From Solobacterium sp. (GTDB lineage Bacteria; Bacillota_I; Bacilli_A; Erysipelotrichales; Erysipelotrichaceae): a stretch of DNA of 64,000 nucleotides. Shown one piece after another: positions 1 to 8,199 of the stretch. Under the pieces are notes generated by a model that saw only the letters and a list, made by a program, of their open reading frames with translations, had not been told where the DNA came from and did no database searches. Position 1 is the stretch's first letter, and every line of letters begins with the position of its first letter. The stretch covers positions 1-64,000 of the forward strand of contig JAFUFO010000034.1 of NCBI GenBank assembly GCA_017469885.1. Direction: 5' to 3'. The position numbers and the translations under genes are program-made.

Positions 1-54
1 GATTCGCATAAACCCATTCTAAAGAAAGGAGGCTTTTTACTATTTGTCGGGAAG

Positions 55-135
55 ACCCTACGTTCATGAACAGCGAAATTGTTCAGACCCTACATCTGTG
101 AACAGGTGGGGGTGGCACCCTACGTCTGTGAACAA
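55..135. repeat. Three direct 19-bp repeats, possible end of an IS21-type element
   Basis: Three near-identical copies are visible at 55-73 (ACCCTACGTTCATGAACAG), 87-105 (ACCCTACATCTGTGAACAG) and 117-135 (ACCCTACGTCTGTGAACAA), 32 and 30 bp apart. Read on the minus strand each unit begins TGTTCA. Several short repeats of this size near a terminus are a known feature of IS21-family ends, so this could be the right end of an element lying left of the window, ending about base 134. No transposase is in view. Too few and too closely spaced for CRISPR. The function is inferred; only the repeats are certain. Confidence 0.6.
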
Positions 136-181
136 TACCTTCTGAATGGAACAGCTTTTTATCGTCTGAAGAACGAACCGC

Positions 182-212
182 ATTCCGCATATCATCCGGA
201 ATACGGTATAAT
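182..212 (+). promoter_or_regulatory. Putative promoter of the phosphonate operon with inverted repeat
   Basis: A perfect -10 box TATAAT lies at 207-212, with a weak -35 candidate TTCCGC at 183-188 (18-bp spacer). A 6-bp inverted repeat, ATTCCG at 182-187 and CGGAAT at 197-202, overlaps the spacer and could bind a regulator. Transcription would start near 219 and give a leader of about 40 nt before the ATG at 257, which has its own Shine-Dalgarno site. Confidence 0.5.
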
Positions 213-256
213 TTCACTGGTTACGCACCGATGGTGTGTTTTTTAAGGAGACTATT

Positions 257-1558
257 ATGGCAAAAACAGTATATGTGGCAGTCAGTACGGATATCCTCCA
301 CGGCGGGCATATTCAGCTCATTAAAAATGCCGCAACGCTTGGCGATGTCATGATCGGCCTGTTTACCGATGAGGCAGTCGCAAGCTATAAGCGTTATCCG
401 CTGCTGGATTATGAAGAGCGGAAAAAGATTTTTGAAAGTCTGAAAGAAGTAAAATGTATCGTTCCGCAGGAAACCTTAAGCTTCAAGCCGAATCTTCTGA
501 AATACAAGCCGGACTATGTGGTCCATGGCGATAACTGGAAAGAGGGCGTATTATCCCCGGTCCGCAATGAAGTCATTGAAGTGCTGAAGTCCTACGGCGG
601 CGAACTGGTGGAATTCCCGTATTCCTCTAATCCGGTCTACAAGAAGTTGGACAGTTACTTCCGTGACCAGTCCTCCTTGCCGGACCAGCGGCGCGCAAAG
701 CTGCGCAAGATGCTTGCCATGAAGCCGGTGGTTACCGCAATGGAAGCACACAGCGGCCTGACCGGACTCATCGTTGAAAAGACCGTCGTCTATGAAGAGG
801 GTGGCGCGCATCAGTATGATGCGATGTGGATCAGCTCGCTCTGTGATTCCACCGATAAGGGAAAACCGGATATTGAACTCGTCGATATGACCTCCCGTTT
901 CCAGACGATTGATGAGCTGATGGAAGTCACCACCAAGCCGATCGTCTTTGACGGCGATACCGGCGGACGGACCGAACACTTTGTCTATCTGGTACGCTCC
1001 CTGGAACGTATGGGTGTCTCCGCGGTCATTATCGAAGATAAGACCGGCTTAAAGAAAAACAGCCTGTTTGGCACCGAAGTAGAACAGACCCAGGATACGA
1101 TTGAAAACTTCTGCGCAAAGATTTCTGCAGGAGAGAAGGTAAAGCGCACCAATGACTTCATGATCATTGCGCGCTGTGAATCCCTGATTCTTGAACAGGG
1201 CATGGAGGATGCGCTGGAGCGCTGCCATGCGTACGTCGATGCCGGCGCCGATGGAATCATGATCCATTCCCGCAAAAAAGATCCGGCAGAGATCTATGAA
1301 TTCTGCGACCGCTTCCGCAAGACGGACAGCACGACGCCGATCGTTGTTGTACCGACTTCCTTCTGTCATGAGACCCTGGAAGATCTGTCTTCCCATGGCA
1401 TCAACCTGGTCATCTATGCCAACCAGCTGATGCGGGCTGCGGTTCCTGCCATGCAGGAAGTCGCAGAGACGATTCTCAAGAACCACCGGAGTGAAGAAGT
1501 TGAAGGCGAACTGATGCCGTTTGGCAAGATCATCCGGATGATCGATGAACTGGAGTGA
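257..1558 (+). CDS. pepM: Phosphoenolpyruvate mutase with fused N-terminal cytidylyltransferase-like domain
   Basis: This 433-residue protein converts phosphoenolpyruvate to phosphonopyruvate, the C-P bond-forming step of phosphonate synthesis. The mutase half (about residues 150-433) carries the diagnostic signature EDK-x5-NS at 260-269 (EDKTGLKKNS), which separates PEP mutases from isocitrate lyase-like relatives. The first 135 residues are a nucleotidyltransferase fold with HGGH at 15-18 and a DEAVASYKR stretch. The usual C-terminal ISST-type nucleotide-contact motif is not evident there, so this domain may be degenerate. I chose ATG 257 over the in-frame start at 236 because AAGGAG at 245-250 precedes it. 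First gene of a four-gene operon with a cytidylyltransferase and phosphonopyruvate decarboxylase. Confidence 0.95.
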   Translation: MAKTVYVAVSTDILHGGHIQLIKNAATLGDVMIGLFTDEAVASYKRYPLLDYEERKKIFESLKEVKCIVPQETLSFKPNLLKYKPDYVVHGDNWKEGVLSPVRNEVIEVLKSYGGELVEFPYSSNPVYKKLDSYFRDQSSLPDQRRAKLRKMLAMKPVVTAMEAHSGLTGLIVEKTVVYEEGGAHQYDAMWISSLCDSTDKGKPDIELVDMTSRFQTIDELMEVTTKPIVFDGDTGGRTEHFVYLVRSLERMGVSAVIIEDKTGLKKNSLFGTEVEQTQDTIENFCAKISAGEKVKRTNDFMIIARCESLILEQGMEDALERCHAYVDAGADGIMIHSRKKDPAEIYEFCDRFRKTDSTTPIVVVPTSFCHETLEDLSSHGINLVIYANQLMRAAVPAMQEVAETILKNHRSEEVEGELMPFGKIIRMIDELE

Positions 1559-1569
1559 GAGAAGATAAC

Positions 1570-2004
1570 ATGAGTGAAAAGAGAAAAACCGTATATGTAC
1601 CGATGGCCGCAGATATTGTGCATCCCGGTCATGTGAATATCCTGAAGACCGCAGCCTCTTATGGCGATGTTATTGTCGGACTCTTTACCGATGAGGCAAT
1701 TGCCTCCTATAAGCGGGTTCCGTACATGAAGTATGACCAGCGCAAGGTCGTCATTGAAAACATGAAGGGTGTTGTGCAGGTGATCCCGCAGGTCACCAAG
1801 GATTATGAGCCGAATTTAAGAATGTTAAAGCCGGACTATATGGTCCATGGCACCGACTGGCGCCAGGGTCCGCTGGCCCAGGTCCGTCAGAAAGCAATCG
1901 ATACGATGGCTGAGTGGGGCGGACAGGTTATTGAGCCGGAATACACCCAGGGTGTAAGCTCGACTGCCATCATTCATGCGATTGAAGAGCGCGGAGAAAA
2001 ATAA
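1570..2004 (+). CDS. Free-standing cytidylyltransferase-like protein
   Basis: A 144-residue nucleotidyltransferase of the glycerol-3-phosphate/phosphocholine cytidylyltransferase superfamily. It has HPGH at 18-21 and an intact C-terminal GVSSTAI motif near residue 128, both expected to contact the nucleotide. It is clearly homologous to the N-terminal domain of the preceding PEP mutase fusion, which lacks the second motif, so this copy is the better candidate for the active enzyme. In this context it probably makes a CMP-phosphonate or another CDP-activated group for glycan decoration; the substrate is inferred. ATG 1570 follows a purine-rich stretch from 1552. Its stop codon shares one base with the next start. 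Confidence 0.85.
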   Translation: MSEKRKTVYVPMAADIVHPGHVNILKTAASYGDVIVGLFTDEAIASYKRVPYMKYDQRKVVIENMKGVVQVIPQVTKDYEPNLRMLKPDYMVHGTDWRQGPLAQVRQKAIDTMAEWGGQVIEPEYTQGVSSTAIIHAIEERGEK

Positions 2005-3131
2005 TGAAAGTCGAATCGTTTGTCTCCATTCTTGGCGCAGACTTCTTTACCGGCGTACCGGATTCACAGCTCAAGCCGTTATGTAATTATCTGTACCATA
2101 CCTATGGCATTGATAATGATCATCACATCATTGCGGCTAATGAAGGCAACTGTGCAGCACTCGCCGCAGGCTATCATCTTGCGACCGGAAAAGTGCCTGC
2201 GGTATACATGCAGAACAGCGGAGAGGGCAATATCATCAATCCGCTGGCTTCCTTACTGAATGAGAAGGTCTATGCGATCCCGATGATCTTCATCATCGGA
2301 TGGCGGGGAGAACCTGGCATCCATGATGAACCCCAGCATATCTACCAGGGTGAAGTGACGGTCTCCCTGATGGATGTCATGGGCGTCAGATCTTTTGTGG
2401 TTTCCAAAGAGACCACCGAAGAAGAACTGACCGAAGTCATGAAGCAGTTCCGAGAACTGCTTTCCGAAGGACACGATGTGGCCTTTATTATCCGCAAAGG
2501 GGCGCTTTCCTATGACGAGAAGGTCGTCTATGCCAATGACTATGCGATGAAGCGGGAAGAGATCATCTCCCATATCGCCGCGGTCTCCGGCAGTGATCCG
2601 GTGATTTCCACGACCGGCAAGGCCAGCCGGGAACTGTTTGAGATCCGCGAAGCGAATCAGGAAACCCATGGGACGGACTTCCTGACGGTAGGCTCAATGG
2701 GTCATGCCTCGTCCATTGCGTTGGGTGTCGCGCTTCAGAAACCGGACCAGAAGATCTGGTGTATCGATGGGGATGGCGCCGCATTAATGCATATGGGCGC
2801 GATGGCTGTCATCGGAAGCCGGAACCCGGATAACCTGGTTCATATCGTTATCAATAACGAAGCACATGAGACGGTAGGGGGAATGCCTACGGCAGCCCAT
2901 TCTGCCTCGCTTGCGGCGGTTGCGTCGGCCTGCGGGTATCCGTATGCGGCCTGTGTCACGGATTTTGTTTCGCTGGATGCGGAGCTGACTGCCGCAAAGA
3001 CGCGCAATGCGTTAACCTTCATCGAAGTGAAGTCTTCCATCGGTGCCCGGGATGACCTTGGCCGTCCGACGACAACCGCACTGGAAAACAAGATCAACTT
3101 CATGGAATATCTTAAGAATCTGAAGAAATAG
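2004..3131 (+). CDS. aepY: Phosphonopyruvate decarboxylase
   Basis: A 375-residue thiamine-diphosphate enzyme expected to decarboxylate phosphonopyruvate to phosphonoacetaldehyde, the irreversible step that pulls the PEP mutase reaction forward. The ThDP/Mg motif is visible as GDG at 256-258 and NN at 284-285. The N-terminal stretch AANEGNCAALAAGYHLATGK holds the ThDP-activating glutamate region. Length is typical of this two-domain decarboxylase and shorter than acetolactate synthase. The ATG overlaps the upstream stop (TAATG) and is preceded by a purine-rich GGAG-containing stretch at 1991-2000. No AEP transaminase or phosphonoacetaldehyde reductase follows, so the end product of this operon is unknown. 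Confidence 0.92.
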   Translation: MKVESFVSILGADFFTGVPDSQLKPLCNYLYHTYGIDNDHHIIAANEGNCAALAAGYHLATGKVPAVYMQNSGEGNIINPLASLLNEKVYAIPMIFIIGWRGEPGIHDEPQHIYQGEVTVSLMDVMGVRSFVVSKETTEEELTEVMKQFRELLSEGHDVAFIIRKGALSYDEKVVYANDYAMKREEIISHIAAVSGSDPVISTTGKASRELFEIREANQETHGTDFLTVGSMGHASSIALGVALQKPDQKIWCIDGDGAALMHMGAMAVIGSRNPDNLVHIVINNEAHETVGGMPTAAHSASLAAVASACGYPYAACVTDFVSLDAELTAAKTRNALTFIEVKSSIGARDDLGRPTTTALENKINFMEYLKNLKK

Positions 3132-3132
3132 A

Positions 3133-4410
3133 ATGCTGGAATTTTTACTGGATCGAAAACACTGTATTGCCTTTCTTGTGATCGGCTGGCTCGTCCGCGG
3201 GATGGTCTATCACGTTTTTCCGTTGTTCAATGACATCCTGATCTGGGCAACGGTAATCTGGATTACAGCGATCCTGATTTATGAAATCATAAAGAAACGA
3301 ATTCCGTTTGACGCTATGACCGTAATACTCTGCGGATTTCTTGCGGTAATGGTTCTTACCACTGTGATCAACCATACGTCGATTCAGAAGTGGGAGGGGA
3401 TGGAGCTCACCGATTCCATTCTTTCGATCATAGAGGCCACCGGGCTGGTTTGTATTCTCTTTCCTGCCGCAAACTACGAGGACAGTGAATCGTATCAGAA
3501 CTATCTGAGCCGTCTGTTCTGTATTGTATTTGGCTATGTGGTTCTGATGGCACTTGCGTCGGTGATTCTGTTTACGCTGTATCGCATGGATATTGCGCTT
3601 CCTGGAGGCTTTGGCGGTGCGGACCAGATCTTCACGTACGGGCATCTGGGGGAAGAAACCCGCTTCTGCGGGCTGTTTGGGTATTCTACCGATGGCGGAA
3701 ATCTCTGTGCACTCGCAGCGGCGCTTGGCATCTATCTGTATGAGCGGAAAAAACTGCCGCTGATACTGACCATTGTCTGTGTCCTTCTGCTTGGCTATAC
3801 CATTTATCTTCTGGATGTACGGACTTCCATGCTTGCGTTACTGTTATGCGCGATGGTGCTTGGCGTTTATCTGCTTGGAAAACGGATTGGCAGAAAGAAA
3901 GCCGCAGGTATTATCCTTGCGGCTGCGGTGGTACTGATCGGTGCGGTGCTGATATTGAAGAAGGGAAGCATTGACCATTATCTGACACTTTATCGGGAAG
4001 ACCCGCGCAAGACACTTTCCTTCCTGACAACTGGACGCAGTAAATACTGGGAAGCGGCGGTCCTCGGCTGGCTCGAAAAGCCAATCCTTGGATGGGGATG
4101 GCTGAATAACTCATATATCGGTTATTACTTTGATAACCATAATCTGTTCTTCAATCTCCTGCTATGGACCGGTGCCGCAGGGACGGGACTCTTCCTGCTG
4201 TTTACGGTTCTGTGGCTGATACAGGCAATCCGGAAAAAGCAGAACCAGGGGATCGGTATGATACTGATTCTGCTTGCAGTATTTGTTCAGTCAATGCTGG
4301 ATCGTGCAATTATGGGTTCCGCAAATGCCGGTGTTGAAACGATGGTTTTCTGGCTTTGCGCAGGCTGGATGATATACCGGCACAATCATGAAGGCATCGA
4401 TAAAGCATAA
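3133..4410 (+). CDS. O-antigen ligase/polymerase-type membrane protein
   Basis: A 425-residue integral membrane protein with about ten hydrophobic segments and a large polar loop around residues 270-345 (TTGRSKYWEAA, ending at the WGWLNNSYIGYYFDNHNLFFNLL stretch). The loop pattern, with GR-containing and HN-containing motifs before the last helices, is that of Wzy/WaaL polymerases and ligases. It probably joins lipid-linked repeat units outside the membrane. It begins one base after the phosphonopyruvate decarboxylase stop, so it belongs to the same transcript. It is one of three polymerase/ligase-type proteins in the window. Which glycan it acts on cannot be read from sequence. Confidence 0.82.
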   Translation: MLEFLLDRKHCIAFLVIGWLVRGMVYHVFPLFNDILIWATVIWITAILIYEIIKKRIPFDAMTVILCGFLAVMVLTTVINHTSIQKWEGMELTDSILSIIEATGLVCILFPAANYEDSESYQNYLSRLFCIVFGYVVLMALASVILFTLYRMDIALPGGFGGADQIFTYGHLGEETRFCGLFGYSTDGGNLCALAAALGIYLYERKKLPLILTIVCVLLLGYTIYLLDVRTSMLALLLCAMVLGVYLLGKRIGRKKAAGIILAAAVVLIGAVLILKKGSIDHYLTLYREDPRKTLSFLTTGRSKYWEAAVLGWLEKPILGWGWLNNSYIGYYFDNHNLFFNLLLWTGAAGTGLFLLFTVLWLIQAIRKKQNQGIGMILILLAVFVQSMLDRAIMGSANAGVETMVFWLCAGWMIYRHNHEGIDKA

Positions 4411-4422
4411 TCAGGATATACA

Positions 4423-4453
4423 AATAACGGCACCTGCGAAGGGTGCCGTTATT
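4423..4453. terminator. Bidirectional terminator between convergent genes
   Basis: A perfect 12-bp stem (4423-4434 with 4442-4453, arm AATAACGGCACC) and a 7-nt loop lies between the polymerase stop at 4410 and the stop of the minus-strand flippase at 4469. The A/T-rich outer pairs can serve both directions, although there is no long U tract. Confidence 0.7.
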
Positions 4454-4468
4454 CCTGAAGACGGTATA

Positions 4469-5971
4469 TTATGCTTTTCTGAACCGCTGTAACAGGCGGT
4501 CCTTTTCTTCCTGATTTAATGCAAGGAACCACACTGAGACAAGATAAATGAAGGCGATGATTAATGCCTTGACCCCAAGGCCAAGCCAGCCGTTCCAATG
4601 TATGAATGTAAGCAATACCTTGGACAGCCCGATGGTGATCAGATAGGGGAGCACAAAGCCTGCATAACATTTCCGGAAGAAGGAAAAGATATCAAGATGG
4701 AGTTTCTTGTAATAAACGACATTCATATAGAAGAAAGCAAAGAAGTAGGAAATTGCGATTGCAATACTGGAACCAAGTGCGCCGAGATGACGCGCCAGAA
4801 CAAAGGACAATGCGACACAGATTGCGGCCATGCCGATGTTGGAATAAGCGTAGTGTTTCACTTCATTTTTCGCGATCACAGTATCGTTGGCAATCTGCTG
4901 TGTAAATAACAGAAGATCGGGAATAAACATCAGAATTGCACAGAATGCCGCATCCTGATATTCAGCTCCCATCCACAGCCTCATAAAATCTTTTCCTACG
5001 CAGAGGAAGCCGATAAAAATCAGTCCCATGACGACCATCTGGTAACGGCCGACTTTGACCATCAGATCAAACAGCTTGTCCTCCTCGTTCTTTGCGATAT
5101 AGCGGGAAATGCGGGCCAGAAACAGACCGTTTACCGCAGCCGCAAACATGTAGAAATAACCTTCCAGAGAATTGGCAGGAGAAAAGAGGGCAATTTCCGT
5201 ACTGTTGGATACCATTCCCAGAATGGTAGGCGCAAGTGTAAAGACAAACCGCTGGCAGACACTCACCACTGCTGTCCAGATGGAAAACGACAGGACTCCC
5301 TTCAGAATTTCGGGATCGTTTGTGGTGAAGTCCGGGACGATTGGAGTTTCTTTTTTTACGATGATCAGCTTAGCGATTAAGAAGATTGCACCAGCCACAA
5401 CATTCGCGGCGATGAGATACGTTACATTTCTGCCGGTCAGGAGGGCATGAATAATAAGAACGACTGTAAGGAGTTTCTGCCCGAGATCGCAGAGCTTCAA
5501 TGCGACAAACTTTTCATAGGCGGTAAGAATTCCATTTACGGACATAAACGGAAAGGAAAGAACACTGTACCCCGCCATGATCAGATATAAAGGTTTAAAT
5601 GTCTCAATTTCCGCTGGCGTAAGTCCGCGATAGATTACATCGATGAAGAAGTATACCGCAACCATTACCACGATGATGAACGCATCGATCGTAAGATACA
5701 GTTTGGTAATCGTACCAACCAGAATATTGGCACGTCGTTCATCTTCTTCAGCGCGGTACTTTGCGACAAAACGGGCTACTGCCATCCCAAGACCAAAGTC
5801 CACCAGGAAGAAGTTCACAAAGGAAAAAGCTAGATTATATAACGCATAATGCGACTGACCAAGCTTCCGGGCCATCCACGGAATGTAGAACAGGGCGGTC
5901 AGTGTATTGATGAAAATTGCTATATAGGATATGACAGCGCCGTATTTCAGCTGTTTGTTTTCATTATTCAT
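4469..5971 (-). CDS. Polysaccharide flippase (MOP superfamily, Wzx-like)
   Basis: A 500-residue protein with about twelve to fourteen hydrophobic helices, typical of oligosaccharide-lipid flippases. The N-terminus has the usual charged start, then a first helix and the ARKLGQSHYALYNLAFSF region seen in this family. It would move lipid-linked repeat units across the membrane. I prefer ATG 5971 because a TATGAT box at 5981-5986 (minus strand) sits 9 nt upstream, suggesting a leaderless start; ATG 5998 is the alternative. It is the only minus-strand gene in the first 16 kb, set between two forward units, which suggests separate insertion or inversion. One of three flippases in the window. Confidence 0.87.
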   Translation of the reverse strand: MNNENKQLKYGAVISYIAIFINTLTALFYIPWMARKLGQSHYALYNLAFSFVNFFLVDFGLGMAVARFVAKYRAEEDERRANILVGTITKLYLTIDAFIIVVMVAVYFFIDVIYRGLTPAEIETFKPLYLIMAGYSVLSFPFMSVNGILTAYEKFVALKLCDLGQKLLTVVLIIHALLTGRNVTYLIAANVVAGAIFLIAKLIIVKKETPIVPDFTTNDPEILKGVLSFSIWTAVVSVCQRFVFTLAPTILGMVSNSTEIALFSPANSLEGYFYMFAAAVNGLFLARISRYIAKNEEDKLFDLMVKVGRYQMVVMGLIFIGFLCVGKDFMRLWMGAEYQDAAFCAILMFIPDLLLFTQQIANDTVIAKNEVKHYAYSNIGMAAICVALSFVLARHLGALGSSIAIAISYFFAFFYMNVVYYKKLHLDIFSFFRKCYAGFVLPYLITIGLSKVLLTFIHWNGWLGLGVKALIIAFIYLVSVWFLALNQEEKDRLLQRFRKA

Positions 5972-5980
5972 AACGAATGA

Positions 5981-5986
5981 ATCATA
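5981..5986 (-). promoter_or_regulatory. Putative -10 box, leaderless start of flippase
   Basis: Minus-strand TATGAT ends 9 nt before the ATG at 5971 and no Shine-Dalgarno sequence lies between them. This is the same arrangement as at 8186, 11899, 24531, 28592, 45710 and 58525. Confidence 0.4.
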
Positions 5987-6044
5987 CCGTGAAGCCATGT
6001 ATTTTTCAAATATACGCGCGCATATTATAAGCAGGATGGAATCC

Positions 6045-6050
6045 TGTATA
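6045..6050 (+). promoter_or_regulatory. Putative promoter of GT2/GT4 unit
   Basis: TATAAT at 6045-6050 is preceded by TG without the single-base spacer. It lies 33 nt before the ATG at 6084, which has a GGAGG site at 6071-6075. The -35 is not recognisable. It is divergent from the flippase promoter at 5981. Confidence 0.5.
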
Positions 6051-6083
6051 ATAGGACATGGCATACAAGCGGAGGATATTTGG

Positions 6084-7010
6084 ATGTCTGAATCAATCCT
6101 TGTGACAATCGTAATCCCAACCTATCAGCGTCCTGACCGGATTCTGCGTGCGGTAAACAGCGGCTTTGCGCAGGACTGTGCCTGCGAGATCATCGTGGTC
6201 GATGATAACGGAAAAGATACTCCGGCACAGAAGGAAACCGAGGCCCAGCTGCGTCCGTATATTGATGATGGTAAGGTGGTTTATCTGGTCAATGAAACGA
6301 ATCGCAGAGCCTCCTATTCCCGCAACCGCGGTCTGGAGATTGCGAAGGGGAAATACATCACGTTTCTGGACGATGATGATGAGATTGATCCGACAAAACT
6401 GCAGAAACAGGCAGAACTGCTGGAGAAGCTTGGGGAGGACTACAGCTGTTGTTATACGTCCTATCACAAGCTGTTGAAAGACGGCAGTGTCTACGGCAAT
6501 GATGAACATGTGGAAGGGGCGGTCTATCCGTATGCCCTGGCCAGAGTCATCTATAACGGCAGCGGCTCCAATCTTCTGGCAAGAACCGATATTGCCCGTT
6601 CGATCGGCGGCTATGACATTTCCTTCAAGAAGCGCCAGGACATGGAATTTATGGCGCGGCTGTTAAAGAATCATAAGCTTGCCTACCTGGACGAAGATCT
6701 GCTTACGATTCACTATGAGATCCGGGAGAATCCGTTAACGTATGAGGGTCTTGTGAAAGCGGATGAGCATTGGATCGAGTTCTTCAAAGATGAAATTGAC
6801 GCATTGCCCGCAGCGCAGCGGGATCTTGTTTATCAGTCCCTGGCACTGGAACGCTGGCGTTACTCCATTCCGCGCCACCAGCAGAAGGATGCCTGGAAGA
6901 ATCTGAAGAAATACCATGTGACACCCGGTGTGTTTGTGAAGTATATTGCCTATCTTGTGAACCGCGTCGTCCATAAGAAGTCCTACGGCGTCAAGCTGTT
7001 CAAACTGTAA
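6084..7010 (+). CDS. Family 2 glycosyltransferase
   Basis: A 308-residue GT-A fold glycosyltransferase. The N-terminus reads VTIVIPTYQRPDRI, followed by VVDDNGKD (nucleotide contact), SRNRGLEIAKGKYITFLDDDDE (metal-binding DXD-type acid cluster) and a KRQDMEFMARL stretch typical of the acceptor-side helix. It would add one sugar to the growing lipid-linked repeat unit on the cytoplasmic face. ATG 6084 was chosen over the long upstream extension because of the GGAGG at 6071-6075 and because the GT2 fold begins immediately after it. The next gene follows after 20 bp on the same strand. Donor and acceptor cannot be told. Confidence 0.9.
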   Translation: MSESILVTIVIPTYQRPDRILRAVNSGFAQDCACEIIVVDDNGKDTPAQKETEAQLRPYIDDGKVVYLVNETNRRASYSRNRGLEIAKGKYITFLDDDDEIDPTKLQKQAELLEKLGEDYSCCYTSYHKLLKDGSVYGNDEHVEGAVYPYALARVIYNGSGSNLLARTDIARSIGGYDISFKKRQDMEFMARLLKNHKLAYLDEDLLTIHYEIRENPLTYEGLVKADEHWIEFFKDEIDALPAAQRDLVYQSLALERWRYSIPRHQQKDAWKNLKKYHVTPGVFVKYIAYLVNRVVHKKSYGVKLFKL

Positions 7011-7030
7011 GGAAAGGAAGAGATGCAGTA

Positions 7031-8128
7031 ATGAAAATCTTATTCTGTACTACCATAGACCTGCAGATCCAGACCTTTCACTGGCGGACGATCAAGGCGC
7101 TTTCCGATATGGGACATACCGTGGATGCGGTGACCAACGGAACCTATACCACCGATGGTATCAGTCACAAATATACGGTTCCCTTCAACCGGAATCCGTT
7201 ACATCCGGATAATTTCAAAGCGTTGTCCATGTTAAAGGAGATTCTCAAAGAGAATCAGTACGACATCATTTCCTGTCATTCTCCCACAGCCGGTTTTTAT
7301 GGCCGGCTTGCGGCGAAGGGTATGAAGATTAAAGTGCTTTATACCGCGCATGGCTTCCATTTCTGGAAGGGCGCACCGCTGGTCAATACACTGGCCTATA
7401 AGAACATGGAGAAGCTGGCGGCACACTGGACGGATGTCCTGATGACCATCAATCCGGAAGATTATGCGGCCGCACAGACATTTACCTATAAACCAAAAGG
7501 CGGTCCGGTCTATATTCCCGGGGTAGGCGTGGATGTCAAAGCCATTCAGGACGCAAAAGAAGACAAGTCCGTGATCCGCACGGAACTCGGACTTCCGGAA
7601 GAGGCGTTTGTGCTGTATTCCATCGGGGAACTGATTCCACGAAAGAATCATAAATTTGTGATTGATACACTGGCGGAAGAGTTTCGGAACGATTCATCGC
7701 TTCATTACTGTATTGCGGGCAGCGGGAAGCTGACAGAAGAACTCACCGACCATATCAAAGAACTCGGACTGGAAAATCAGATCCATCTTCTTGGTTTCCG
7801 CAAGGATGCGAGAAAACTGATGTACGGCATGGACGTATTTGTCTTTCCGTCCTACCAGGAGGGACTTCCGGTCGCAGTTATGGAGGCGATGGCCGCAGGC
7901 ATGCCGATCATTGCGACAGATATCCGGGGTAACCATGACCTCATCCATCATGAACAGAATGGTCTGTTATATCCCTGTGATGATAAGGAGTCGTTCCTGA
8001 AGTGTTTCCGTGCACTTCGCGACGATGGCGGAATGCGGTCGGCGTTCGGCCGGCAGGTAATGGATGATATTCAGGTCTGTTCCCTGGAAGTCGTTGAACC
8101 CCAGATACTTGATCTTTACCGGATTTAA
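7031..8128 (+). CDS. Family 4 glycosyltransferase (CapM/PglA-like)
   Basis: A 365-residue GT-B enzyme. The N-terminal domain includes the YTAHGFHFWKGAP stretch, typical of early-acting CapM/PglA-type transferases that use UDP-HexNAc-like donors. The C-terminal domain has GELIPRKNHK and VFPSYQEGLPVAVMEAMAAG, the EX7E-type donor-binding region. It probably adds the second or third sugar to the undecaprenyl-linked repeat unit. It sits between a GT2 and the initiating sugar transferase, the usual neighbourhood for this family. A purine-rich site (GGAAAGGAAGAG) lies about 10 bases before the start. Confidence 0.9.
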   Translation: MKILFCTTIDLQIQTFHWRTIKALSDMGHTVDAVTNGTYTTDGISHKYTVPFNRNPLHPDNFKALSMLKEILKENQYDIISCHSPTAGFYGRLAAKGMKIKVLYTAHGFHFWKGAPLVNTLAYKNMEKLAAHWTDVLMTINPEDYAAAQTFTYKPKGGPVYIPGVGVDVKAIQDAKEDKSVIRTELGLPEEAFVLYSIGELIPRKNHKFVIDTLAEEFRNDSSLHYCIAGSGKLTEELTDHIKELGLENQIHLLGFRKDARKLMYGMDVFVFPSYQEGLPVAVMEAMAAGMPIIATDIRGNHDLIHHEQNGLLYPCDDKESFLKCFRALRDDGGMRSAFGRQVMDDIQVCSLEVVEPQILDLYRI

Positions 8129-8162
8129 ATACCCAACAGGACATCACACAGGATGTGAAAAG

Positions 8163-8191
8163 GTGCCAATTTACGGAATCCATAGTAAAAT
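8163..8191 (+). promoter_or_regulatory. Putative promoter, leaderless start of sugar transferase gene
   Basis: GTGCCA at 8163-8168 (4 of 6 consensus) and TAAAAT at 8186-8191 are separated by 17 bp. The -10 box ends 8 nt before the ATG at 8200, with no Shine-Dalgarno site, so the mRNA would start at or next to the initiation codon. Confidence 0.5.
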
Positions 8192-8199
8192 AGACAACG

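Noticed and set aside
55-135. CRISPR array
   Set aside because: Only three units, spacers of 11-13 bp, and no cas genes.
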